Positions 46,901 to 51,762 of a stretch of DNA of 64,000 bases are shown here, in pieces (position 1 is the stretch's first letter; each line of letters opens with the position of its first letter). Source of the DNA: Calliopum simillimum (lineage: Eukaryota; Arthropoda; Insecta; Diptera; Lauxaniidae); NCBI GenBank assembly GCA_951812925.1, contig OX638371.1, positions 310,001 to 374,000 of the forward strand, written 5' to 3'. The position numbers were made by a program, and so were the translations under genes. Below the pieces are notes generated by a model. That model was given only the letters and a program-made list of their open reading frames with translations. It was not told the origin of the DNA and made no database searches.

Positions 46901-48177
46901 TATGACCAAAAAAGAGCGTACGAATGTAATATGGCAGACTTTGAGGTTGACCATGTGTATGTTTAACTTATAGTTTATTCTGCAGAAATAGCATAACAAA
47001 TTTATATGGGAATTTGAATGAGTATGGTATGAGGACATTGATTATAATACCTTAAATTACATCTAGAAAAAAAGGGCCTTGAGCAGCGAATACTTTCTTT
47101 TTAACCTTCTATGGCAGCTATATTAAGAAATGTCCCACAATTTTGTCTCTGCATTTACAAAGACAACCTTTATACAAGTAATATAAAAAAAAATTTTCCG
47201 ATTTGACTAAAATTATATCGAACTAAGACACATCTTGTTTGCATTTTTCTTGTTTTATTTTTTTTTGTTATTCAAGTGCACCTTATGGGTTGATTTCGTA
47301 AAACCTATGAGAAAAAACTATTATTAGACGTATGTTAGACGTATGTTTACTATTCTTTCGGTTGTTATGAAATTATACCTTTATTTCGTATCTTTATATT
47401 TCTTTTTTCGGCAAAACCTATGTATTTCTGGAATGATTTTGAAAATACTCAAAATGATTAATCAATAATTCAACATATCAGGAGTTAGCCACGAAACTTT
47501 CTAGAAGTTTTGATATGAAGGATGAAAGTGGAACACTAATAAACGAGAAGGGAGTTCGAAGGCATCAGGTATATAATGCATTTTTAAAAAAGGTTGAACT
47601 ATTGTTCTTTAATATGGAAAACAATTTGTTTCTTTTTAGTCAATGCAACGTCTTTCAACTGAACAAAATGGTTCAATGACTGAGCAAAACTATGAACACA
47701 ATCCAAACGTTGTACCTGACAATAGAGGCAACTTGCATGTTACAGTTAAAAAAACTAAACCAATATTAGGTATTGCAATCGAAGGTGGGGCAAATACAAA
47801 GCATCCGCTTCCTAGGATAATAAACATCCACGTAAGAATCTTTACGCGTTACAGGATTTCAGTAGTTGATTTTTTGTGTTTTTTGAACAATTATAGGAAA
47901 ATGGAGCAGCATTTGAAGCTGGAGGTTTGGAAGTTGGGCAACTTATTCTTCAAGTGGATGGCACCAAAGTTGAAGGCTTACATCACCAGGTGGATGCATT
48001 GGTACATAATCTTTTTTGCTTATTAAATTTTATCTTTCTTCAACGCAGGAAGTTGCCCGCCTTATAGCAGAATGTTTTTCGGATCGTGAAAAGCCGGAAA
48101 TTACCTTCTTAGTTGTCGAAGCAAAGAAATCAAATCTCGAACCAAAACCAACCGCTTTAATATTTCTCGAAGCCTAA
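13256..48177 (+). CDS. dysc: dyschronic (whirlin-like PDZ scaffold), 16 coding exons
   Basis: The coding exons below join without phase conflict to about 955 residues. The ATG at 13256 follows an in-frame TAG at 13238-13240. Order of domains: Ser/Gly/Tyr-rich N-terminus (1-245) with KKRPISPEQVLRMFG near 180; PDZ1 (about 246-334, GFGI loop at 261-264); linker; PDZ2 (about 414-497, SLGL loop at 425-428); harmonin-N-like helical domain (about 519-613); Ser/His-rich linker; PDZ3 (about 849-940, ILGI loop at 860-863). This is the architecture of whirlin/DFNB31 and Drosophila dysc. In Drosophila, dysc is needed for circadian locomotor output and acts with the Slowpoke BK channel at neuronal membranes and synapses. 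The intron sum makes most of the 35-kb locus intronic. Oddities, given separately: two stop-free in-frame mini-introns, a 30-nt microexon, a possible alternative last exon, and 74 open codons after the stop. Confidence 0.92.
13940..13996 (+). other. 57-bp stop-free intron of dysc
   Basis: Length is 19 x 3 with no stop in frame; both neighbouring exons are phase 0. The donor is GTATTC and the acceptor AACAAG, with a poor polypyrimidine tract. Retention would add 19 residues (VFIIFYCMKTKDSLFLKNK). Confidence 0.6.
13997..14129 (+). CDS. dysc: dysc exon 2 (start of PDZ1)
   Basis: Begins IYRDRDRSVPNIHELATR and reaches the PDZ1 carboxylate-binding GFGI and CVKGGKD. It ends with a split Gly codon at GTAAGA (14130). 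The preceding intron (13940-13996) is only 57 bp and in frame. Confidence 0.85.
14440..14995 (+). mobile_element. Non-LTR or SINE-like remnant
   Basis: Starts AGCGGTCCCGGCAAACGTTG and ends with GATCGGTTAAGCGGTTTC, then ACAAACACACGCACACAAC and a TATATA tail. The ending resembles the 3' tails of RTE-like elements and their SINEs in insects. No open frame is present. The tail lies within the 836-bp duplication. Confidence 0.45.
14769..15604. repeat. 836-bp tandem duplication, copy 1
   Basis: Starts CACATACCAAG and is followed directly by copy 2 with the same start at 15605. The copies are nearly identical; one difference I can see is G (15003) versus T (15839) in GGCCG(G/T)GTCAATT. Confidence 0.9.
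15605..16440. repeat. 836-bp tandem duplication, copy 2
   Basis: Direct copy of 14769-15604. The junctions share CACA, consistent with a microhomology- or strand-slip-mediated event. The identical 68-codon frames at 15277 and 16113 are copies of repeat DNA, not genes. Confidence 0.9.
16090..17298. repeat. Foldback family A, nearly complete palindrome
   Basis: The left arm starts CAATCATTTGGGAGAATAAA. The right arm mirrors it around a centre near 16760 and is cut at 17298 by the element that follows. Its inner parts (AAAACGGTTTTTTTCTAAAT, GAACGGTGAGTTACACG) recur in other family A copies. Confidence 0.8.
17299..19280. mobile_element. 1982-bp foldback element (family D)
   Basis: Ends CCACACTCAAATTATGAAAC are inverted at both borders. 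The arms mirror for hundreds of bases (for example GGAGCCTATCTAACGG and CCGTTAGATAGGCTCC; ACGACGTGTGGGAGTGTCAG and its complement). It sits inside a family A copy, so it is younger. No protein-coding signal. It lies within dysc intron 2, so the pre-mRNA can form a very long hairpin. Confidence 0.85.
19495..19625 (+). CDS. dysc: dysc exon 3 (PDZ1 core)
   Basis: Completes the split Gly and continues LGVYISRIEENSVAERAGL and then GDTILEVNG, the canonical PDZ helix-strand block. 131 nt, ending in phase 0 at GTAAGT (19626). The upstream intron is 5365 bp and full of repeats. Confidence 0.9.
20081..21612. mobile_element. TIR element with eight GGGGCACATTTGAC subterminal repeats
   Basis: Left end TA|GGGGAGACTGGGGCACA and right end complement TA|GGGTAAGCTGGGGTACA. 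Flanking TA on both sides fits a TA duplication. Four copies of GGGGCACATTTGAC lie near the left end (20090, 20268 inverted, 20288, 20309) and four inverted ones near the right (21241, 21265, 21571, 21588 with one change). The interior includes a copia-like fragment. A 72-codon plus-strand frame at 21322-21540 (Arg/Lys-rich, RTRCRKLQKIHKMLKKRIRA) might be transposase debris but is not recognised. Confidence 0.65.
20763..20962 (-). pseudogene. Copia-like Pol C-terminus fragment
   Basis: The minus strand reads KSGWMNSRSKHIDIKVHHV, then IDWKYSPSSCESAADILTMV and a stop. SRSKHID and ADILT are hallmarks of the RNase H end of Ty1/copia polyproteins. Just downstream on the same strand a purine tract, ATTAGGGG (20741-20748 complement), is followed by TGTTGTTGGAA, a copia-type LTR start. 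It lies inside the 20081-21612 element, as a secondary insertion or a captured piece. Confidence 0.7.
21731..22468. mobile_element. 738-bp TIR element with TTAA duplication
   Basis: TTAA at 21727-21730 and 22469-22472 flanks ends GGGGGGCGTCTTATGTAA and GGAGGGCTTCTCATGTAA (complement of the right end). TTAA duplications are typical of piggyBac and Kolobok elements. Non-autonomous, no gene seen. Confidence 0.65.
23201..23487 (+). CDS. dysc: dysc exon 4 (end of PDZ1, linker)
   Basis: Starts RCVQILKSSRQISMTVRAP, the last PDZ1 helix and strand, then a Pro/Ser-rich linker. The acceptor TTTATATAG ends at 23200. It leaves two bases of an Arg codon before GTGTGA (23488). Confidence 0.88.
23553..23873 (+). 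CDS. dysc: dysc exon 5 (PDZ2)
   Basis: Encodes RRVELIIEPGQSLGLMIRGG followed by DRAGLMVGDEIIEVNGQSF: a complete PDZ2. It ends ...YSPTGT plus two bases of Arg at a weak donor, GTTGTT (23874). The intron before it is 65 bp. Confidence 0.9.
23874..23936 (+). other. 63-bp stop-free intron of dysc
   Basis: Length is 21 x 3, open in the surrounding frame, with a weak GTTGTT donor and a good TTTATTTTAG acceptor. Retention would insert 21 hydrophobic-rich residues between PDZ2 and the harmonin-N-like domain. Confidence 0.6.
23937..24108 (+). CDS. dysc: dysc exon 6 (harmonin-N-like domain, part 1)
   Basis: Reads AKRKSHITAMVEEKARSLLP and then YYITEYGAKAMTIDAFVSVL, resembling the helical harmonin-N-like domain of whirlin. 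Phase 0 at GTAAGA (24109). Confidence 0.88.
24177..24287 (+). CDS. dysc: dysc exon 7 (harmonin-N-like domain, part 2)
   Basis: 37 codons, HTLVTEIRELIYPEDRTRYD and then ELVYRREREP, completing the helical domain. The acceptor TTTAAAG ends at 24176 and the donor GTAAGA is at 24288. Confidence 0.88.
24461..24742. mobile_element. 282-bp palindromic element with 9-bp target duplication
   Basis: Ends GGCGTTAGGAAATAACGCC are inverted and the interior is built of repeated AAATAACGCCCAAA units in both orientations. The 9-bp GTCTTGACC flanks both sides (24452-24460, 24743-24751). Nine-base duplications fit Mutator-like elements. The minus-strand frames (FGRYF-type repeats) are translations of the repeat units. 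Confidence 0.85.
24752..25196. other. Intron 7 spacer, no gene seen
   Basis: AT-rich intronic DNA without a clear repeat or coding signal. Confidence 0.4.
25197..25664 (-). pseudogene. Jockey-like non-LTR retrotransposon, ORF2 C-terminus
   Basis: Minus-strand frames read TYTEVMSGHCKLNYHLKKIG, then (shifted) WFGCRLCQ, and further on RRIKYLGAGFLDPNDLDNII. 'SGHCKLNYHL', the Cys pair and the terminal 'YLG' block match the RNase H/zinc-knuckle end of jockey-like ORF2. At least two frameshifts are present. A second copy lies at 40580-40862. Confidence 0.7.
25700..25729 (+). CDS. dysc: dysc exon 8, 30-nt microexon
   Basis: Ten codons (RATESSRDLP) between acceptor TCTTTACAG (ends 25699) and donor GTAAGC (25730). 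The phase is 0 on both sides, so it can be included or skipped without a frame change. Confidence 0.65.
25730..26385. other. Start of intron 8, no gene seen
   Basis: AT-rich intronic DNA after the microexon. No coding signal. Confidence 0.4.
26391..26958. mobile_element. TIR element with TTAA duplication and transposase scrap
   Basis: TTAA (26387-26390 and 26959-26962) flanks ends GGGGAGATATACACC and GGGGAGATATGCACT. It encloses the plus-strand fragment described next. Confidence 0.65.
26544..26867 (+). pseudogene. Mutator/Kolobok-type transposase fragment
   Basis: The frame reads MVCLAIRRNCDSKDEMKKAI, then WATFYHYSS, HNFCPESWCKWQQAKAKK and LPQIVLDATKPVYD. The order 'AI.RN...M..AIWA..YH', 'CP..SWC.' and 'LP..V....KP.Y' resembles a transposase segment widespread in animal genomes and annotated as Mutator-like. 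The TTAA flanks favour Kolobok. Fewer than 100 residues survive and the catalytic residues are absent. Confidence 0.55.
26964..27474. other. Intron 8 spacer, no gene seen
   Basis: AT-rich intronic DNA ending in an A-run at about 27447-27464. No coding signal. Confidence 0.4.
27475..29226. mobile_element. 1.75-kb TIR element with repeated GTTGGGAACGTTA motif
   Basis: Ends TATGGGCACGGCCAC are inverted at 27475-27489 and 29212-29226. The motif GTTGGGAACGTTA occurs exactly at 27491, 27871 and 28680, with near copies at 27661, 27849 and 28848, all in the same orientation. A smaller foldback is nested inside (28065-28283). No transposase is recognised. Confidence 0.65.
28065..28283. repeat. 219-bp palindrome nested in the GTTGGGAACGTTA element
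   Basis: GAAACTTGGTACAGATAA pairs with TTATCTGTACCAAATTTC, and GATCGGTTAATGTTCACGCC pairs with GGCGTGGAAATTAACCGATC. A single inverted copy of its end (GATGCATGAAATTTGGTAC) follows near 28406-28424. Confidence 0.75.
29485..29579 (+). CDS. dysc: dysc exon 9
   Basis: Begins VTDMDLEIIAATGNSPSSDS, from the linker between the helical domain and PDZ3. The acceptor TCTTCAG ends at 29484. It ends with two bases of Arg at GTATCT (29580). Confidence 0.75.
29758..30001 (+). CDS. dysc: dysc exon 10
   Basis: Completes Arg and reads SLQQLPYRPLSAGPILHRTH, a His/Ser-rich linker ending ...NSNDNQ at GTGACA (30002). The open frame continues past the donor to a stop at 30040, so retention would truncate the protein. 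Confidence 0.78.
30486..30563 (+). CDS. dysc: dysc exon 11
   Basis: 26 codons, EYGCEGHRPRRGSETQLPQS and then EYEQDA, between acceptor CCTCTAG and donor GTGAGT. Phase 0 at both ends. Confidence 0.72.
30564..31341. other. Start of intron 11, no gene seen
   Basis: AT-rich intronic DNA. Short frames only. Confidence 0.4.
31342..31590. repeat. Palindromic repeat (family E)
   Basis: AACTACAACTAGACATCTAC near the left end pairs with GTAGATGTCTAGTTGTAGTT near 31562-31581. A second copy lies at 58190-58425. Confidence 0.7.
31598..33147. repeat. 1.55-kb foldback element
   Basis: AGCACCGATTTTGATCC pairs with GGATCAAAATCGGTGCT; CGTTCTCGAGATAATCGACC pairs with GGTCGATTATCTCGAGAACG; GAAGACGCACGAAATTATTT pairs with AAATAATTTGTTGCGTCTTC. 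No coding signal. It contains the shared GAGATATC core near 31850. Confidence 0.75.
33148..35046. other. Intron 11 DNA, nothing recognised
   Basis: AT-rich, with no repeat arms or coding signals recognised. Reading frames are below 80 codons with no domain. Confidence 0.4.
35047..36236. repeat. 1.19-kb foldback element (family F)
   Basis: CACGCCAAAAATGCGGTGTT pairs with AACACCGCATTTTTGGCGTG; GGCCATATTTCAGGGAAAAG pairs with CTTTTCCTTGAAATATGGCC. Arms exceed 400 bp. It lies inside dysc intron 11. Confidence 0.8.
36590..36670 (+). CDS. dysc: dysc exon 12
   Basis: 27 codons, GGYLDGLRSHLGGLTQRVKS and then WYWGRPL, between acceptor ACATTTCAG and donor GTAAGT. Phase 0. A 6.0-kb intron precedes it and a 10.8-kb intron follows. 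Confidence 0.75.
36671..37290. other. Start of intron 12, no gene seen
   Basis: AT-rich intronic DNA before the candidate exon at 37291. Confidence 0.4.
37291..37464 (+). CDS. Candidate alternative terminal exon of dysc
   Basis: A strong acceptor, TTTTTCTCAG, ends at 37290. In the phase supplied by exon 12 (phase 0) the frame stays open for 57 codons (FIPKPSINTEINTSSLFYTT...) to TGA at 37462-37464. The first 90 bases are C-rich against an AT-rich background. It could be a short-isoform 3' exon lacking PDZ3. An internal donor at GTTATG (about 37395) is also possible. I do not recognise the peptide. Confidence 0.35.
   Translation, partial: FIPKPSINTEINTSSLFYTTTTILATKELICTPLGYEALNICTNMIIQMQLNNNKCK
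37682..37835. repeat. 154-bp hairpin (MITE-like)
   Basis: TATCTGTGGCAACAAACC and AGAGTAGCTTAAGTTG at the left pair with the right end (CTTAAGCTACTCTGGC, GTTGCCACAGATA). The loop holds GATCTTTGATAAC. Confidence 0.8.
38270..38870. repeat. 600-bp foldback
   Basis: CATCCGATTTGGCTATAAAT and TTGGCATAAGCAATAG pair with CTATTGCTTATGCCAATTTA and AGCCAAATCGGATGCC. It adjoins the next foldback. Confidence 0.7.
38886..40527. mobile_element. 1.64-kb TIR element (family G)
   Basis: Ends ATATCGAGCCCTAACCGCAA continuing CAGTAGCGTATGCGACA are inverted at both borders. The first 15 bases also occur alone near 4566-4580. The interior holds a copy of the dispersed fly repeat (39095-39240) and text shared with the 55188-56993 foldback (AATGTGAAGACCATTT). 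Confidence 0.75.
40580..40862 (+). pseudogene. Jockey-like ORF2 C-terminus, second copy
   Basis: Plus-strand frames give MTGHCKLNYHL, then DDSCRLCLEDS and RRRGRYLGAEILNPKDLGKI. These match the 25197-25664 copy in the same order, with a deletion after the His block and an 18-bp tandem duplication (GACTCTGCTTAGAG, about 40655-40690). Confidence 0.7.
41067..41699 (-). mobile_element. 633-bp internally deleted mariner-like element
   Basis: TA (41065-41066 and 41700-41701) flanks inverted ends CGTRGGCTGCTATATATATT, and the arms match for about 150 bp. The minus strand still encodes the transposase N-terminus at 41316-41549 (REHFRAINLHNFRRGLSRQE, CIDELKSLYGDEAPS), the helix-turn-helix region of mariners. 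The catalytic domain is missing. Confidence 0.85.
42287..43930. mobile_element. 1644-bp non-autonomous hAT element
   Basis: Ends CAGTGGCGGATCTAAG and CAGTGGCGGATTAACC (complement of right end). The 8-bp flank ACCACATT (42279-42286) versus ATCACATT (43931-43938) is a one-mismatch target duplication, as expected for hAT. The interior has direct repeats (about 42580-42860 and 43085-43440, TTGCGCACTG...TTTTTAGGACC) and an inverted partial copy at 43550-43730. No transposase. A C-run and G/C-rich 'GCCGCCC' ends are notable. Confidence 0.85.
42991..43043 (-). mobile_element. 53-bp non-LTR 3' tail insertion
   Basis: The 14-bp GGTTCTCGAGTTAT occurs on both sides (42977-42990, 43044-43057). The insert, read on the minus strand, ends in a (TACA)n-type tail after GCTCCTCCTAGGAGTTAAAG. 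This is what an extremely 5'-truncated retroposon insertion looks like. Confidence 0.65.
45833..45960. mobile_element. 128-bp MITE
   Basis: GGGGGCGTTTAAGTATTACA pairs with TACGTAATACTTGGGCACCC. Short, palindromic, without genes. Confidence 0.65.
45961..47481. other. End of intron 12, nothing recognised
   Basis: AT-rich intronic DNA. No coding signal beyond short chance frames. Confidence 0.4.
47482..47568 (+). CDS. dysc: dysc exon 13
   Basis: 29 codons, ELATKLSRSFDMKDESGTLI and then NEKGVRRHQ, phase 0. The acceptor CATATCAG ends at 47481 and the donor is GTATAT. Confidence 0.8.
47640..47831 (+). CDS. dysc: dysc exon 14 (start of PDZ3)
   Basis: 64 codons. After an Asn/Gln-rich lead it reads NLHVTVKKTKPILGIAIEGG, the first strands and binding loop of PDZ3. 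Donor GTAAGA at 47832. Confidence 0.88.
47897..47989 (+). CDS. dysc: dysc exon 15 (PDZ3 core)
   Basis: 31 codons, ENGAAFEAGGLEVGQLILQV and then DGTKVEGLHHQ. Bounded by 65-bp and 59-bp introns. Confidence 0.88.
48049..48177 (+). CDS. dysc: dysc exon 16 (PDZ3 end and stop)
   Basis: Reads EVARLIAECFSDREKPEITF and then LVVEAKKSNLEPKPTALIFLEA before TAA at 48175-48177. It finishes the last PDZ3 helix and strand. Confidence 0.88.
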   Translation, partial: EVARLIAECFSDREKPEITFLVVEAKKSNLEPKPTALIFLEA

Positions 48178-48402
48178 CAAACGCACGCCCTGCCGGTTAC
48201 AGATCCCCTTGAAAAGCAAAAACAAGACTTTTTATATGAGTGGGGGATCGATTTTGCATCAACACCCCAGTCAATATCTACACCTATTCCTTTAAAAGTA
48301 GCAACAAATGCACCAATCCTACATTCTGCATCAGATAGTACAGCAAAAAATTATCCCAAAAAATCAAACTACTCTCATAAATCGGTTTACCAATCTCCCT
48401 AA
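48178..48402 (+). other. Open reading frame after the dysc stop (readthrough candidate)
   Basis: In the same frame as dysc, 74 sense codons follow the TAA (next base C) before a second TAA at 48400-48402. They translate to a Ser/Pro/Lys-rich tail starting QTHALPVTDPLEKQKQDFLY. In DNA this AT-rich such a long open run is not expected by chance. Options are stop-codon readthrough, a recent nonsense mutation in the C-terminus, or a sequencing error. Confidence 0.5.
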
Positions 48403-48758
48403 GGTATTTACCTTATCTGCCAAAACATATTACATTATTGCACAATATTATGGCCAAATTTTAAATGTTTTTCATTGGATATTATTTATCCGCACAAATT
48501 ATTCTATGATTATTTAAAAAATTTTGGAAACAGCATAACAATCTCCAATGTCTTTGCTGGTTGAAAGTGGAAGCAAATCTCAATTTTGCGACTGTTCTGA
48601 GATTTTAATTACTGTAATTGGTTTTTAAGGACCAAACATAATAAATAGATTGTCAAGGCGATAACAGGACAGACAGAAAAATTGCTTAGCAATTTAAAAC
48701 TAAATTTGCACCAAGATTATAATCGACAATAGTTTATCTGAAAATGATACAGAACTCT

Positions 48759-48764
48759 AATAAA
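48759..48764 (+). terminator. Candidate poly(A) signal of dysc
   Basis: AATAAA about 580 bases after the stop, followed within 10 bases by a genomic A-run. Other AATAAA hexamers exist downstream, so this is only the first plausible site. Confidence 0.3.
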
Positions 48765-48777
48765 GTTATTTAAAAAA

Positions 48778-50600
48778 AAAAAAAAATGTAATACATAATT
48801 TGACGGCAATTGTGCATAGTAATATGAAACTAAATCTTCAGTTAATAATTTAAAGGTATGGTGGTGAACAGCACTTTAAATAAATCCGTTTTTTGCTCTT
48901 AGAAGATTACGACATAACCCACCTGAAGTTTTGTATAGTAAGACGAAACGCGTTATAGAAAAGCTTAGTAATAGTGATAATGGTCTGAATATATACGAGT
49001 TCATACAAACATACATACACACAAACATTAACAAAAGTAATTAGCCGGCAGGGCGACTCAAAAACAAAATTAAAATCGTAAAAAACAACAACAAAAATCA
49101 ATGTATCTGTTTTAATTGAAAAGCAATTCTTAAACATGTACTTCCACAAAATTGGCTAAGATCATTCGATTTATCCAGATTTTTAATATGTATTTGGTTT
49201 ATTATTGTTCGCATGTTTTGGTTGATTGTAAGTAAAAAAAAAAAAACAGAGTTGTATTTCTTATTACGTACCCACTCTGTTTTATTGATTTTATTTTGTA
49301 ATTTTTAAGCGATGAATATTAAATCCTTAGCAGGAACAGAAACATTTACAGCCTTATTATATATTATATATCATACATAATATATATATATATCGATTTT
49401 TCGAATTTCAATGGTGGATGGTGGTCGATCGGCTCAAAATGTCGTGCCGATTGATTGCTTTCCAACCACAATGTATTTGTATGCTTCATATGTTCAGTTG
49501 TGTGATTCTATTCAGAAAGCTTAAAGTTTTCATTACGTATAGAAGGATTAAAGCTAAAAACCCGCAAGAAATAATTTTTAAGTTTTAGTTTTTTCGTCTT
49601 AAAGTTGTCCTTTTTGGAAATAAACATTTTTAATTTGTGTTAAACATTAAAAAGAAAAAAAAAAAAAAATCGAAAATTAACATACCACTTTTGTTTGAAG
49701 GAAGTGTTTGTTGCAAGTTAAGAATTAACTATATTGAAAATGTGCTTAGTGACATCTTTTTTCAGTCTAAAACTCATTGAATTTATATATAGTTCTTGGA
49801 ACAAAATTATTATTTTTATTAACAGTTAGCATGCATGTACTAGCCAAACTATTAATTGGTAAAGGATCGGCTAAAGAACATAAAGCAATATATTGTTTTA
49901 AATTAAATTATTCAAAGGTCAAGTTTACTTAAACTTAAACATAATTGTAAGAAAAAATGTTAGATACAGACGACTTTTCTTAACATTAAAACCTTAATTT
50001 TTGAGGTACAAGATATGATTTCGAATTGAATTTTAAATGACAAAGAAGTCTTTATTCCTTAAAAGTATTTTTTGCTGCTTGCATTGTGCAAACAAATTAA
50101 ATCAGCATGCGCTATCACAAGAAAAGCATTCCATTTTCGTCCTTTTTTTGTCAATTTATTGAAATGTTCTGATAGTAAATAAAAACTAAATGGGTAAAGT
50201 TATCATTGATGAATCCGGCAATTCAAGTTACAATAAAAATGATAATTTTAAATTGATCCCTGCAGCCCAAATTGGGATTCATTTCGTAAAATAAAATGTA
50301 ATACATGATAAAGCACAGTAATTCTTACACTATCGATTTCGATGTAACTTCAACATCAACTTATTAGAAACGCTCACATTCCGATCGAATACTCAAATAT
50401 TAAAACAAGTGCTAAAAAATTAGTTTCAAGACATCTGAACCATCCCAGTGCAAGTGCTCTAACATCTGAAACAAATGTAAATATATATAAATTTCTTGTT
50501 AATTTTTTTTTATTTTGAAAATTTTTATTTATTTATCGATAAAATTCCTTATGAGGAACTTTTATATATTTCATACATTTTTGTTTGAGAGTATCCATTA
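48778..50600. other. Downstream of dysc, nothing recognised
   Basis: AT-rich DNA with an (AT)n stretch near 49365-49393. It may include the distal dysc 3' UTR. Confidence 0.35.
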
Positions 50601-51762
50601 CACTGTTCGACAATTTCGAACTTTTTGTAAAACACATGAGAAAATCCAAAAAATTCTTCAAGTAGACGTTATTCGATTTTTGAAGTTTTTTTATCCACTC
50701 TACATGAAAAAAAAAATACCGCATTCTTGTGTTAAATCGATGAATTTGACTATATGATCCTTACATCTGAGGTGTATCATGGGTTCAGCAAACGTATGCA
50801 GGATATTGCGGGGAATATTTTTAAATAAAATTTTAACCCGTTTAACCCCCACATGTGGGTCATTTTTGCCCTTTTCTTAAAAAGGTACAAAAATTACACC
50901 TAAAACAGTGGAATATTGAGCCAGTATGTACTACAGAAATATTTGCTATAAAATTTCACTACCAGTTTCTAAACACGTAAAGGTCGAAATTTAAGCCCGA
51001 AACCAAATAAATCGTTAAAATCAAATAGGACTTTTCACATTGCATATTAATTACATCCCTGACGCGCTTACCTTAAGTTTTAAGAATTTTTCGTCTTTTG
51101 ATATTTTTGCAAAATTCTTTAACCCATTGTGGGTCAGCTTTAGAAAAAGAGGTCAAAAAGACCAATAAAAACAGGATATAATAGTTTAATGTGTTCTAGG
51201 AAAATGATCCTTGTGTGATTTCGTTATGATCTTGTGAAAACGAGTTTTGTCCAAAACGTAGTTTAAGAGTTTTACAGTAGGGTGAAATTTGGAAAATATT
51301 GATTGTTAGAAGTGCTTACTGATTTTAACGATTTTTTTGCTTTCGCTTTTTGCTTTTTTAGTGTTCAGCAACTAGTAGTGAAATTGTATGGCAAATGGTT
51401 CAGTAGTACATACTGACTCAATTTTCCCGTTTTAGGTGTCATTTTTGTACCTTTTTAAGAAAAGGGCAAAAACTACCCACATGTGGGGGTTGTGAGGGTT
51501 AAAATATTGTACAAAAATATTCCCCGTAACATCCTGCATAAGTTTGCTGAACACATGATACACCTCAGATGTAAGGATCATATAGTTAAATTCATCGATT
51601 TAACACAAGAATGCGGTTCCATGTACAGTGGAAAAAAAAAACAATTAAAAAAAAATGTCACGTGCTGGAGAAAAACCACGAGACACGGGTATTTTTTTTT
51701 TAAACGTCTACTTTAGGATTTTTTTGGATTTTCTCATGTGTTTTTTTTTGTGTCGAACAGTG
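50601..51762. repeat. Foldback (family H) with a nested TTAA element
   Basis: CACTGTTCGACAATTTCG and ACACATGAGAAAATCC at the left pair with the right arm; CATCTGAGGTGTATCATG also pairs with its complement. A one-arm copy of the same family lies at 60019-60309, and a shorter one near 61124-61215. Confidence 0.8.
50837..51498. mobile_element. 662-bp piggyBac-like MITE
   Basis: TTAA (50833-50836, 51499-51502) flanks ends CCCGTTTAACCCCCACATGT and CCCTCACAACCCCCACATGT (complement), continuing GGGTCATTTTTGCCC or GGGTAGTTTTTGCCC. TTAA plus CCC termini suggest piggyBac. No transposase. Confidence 0.7.
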
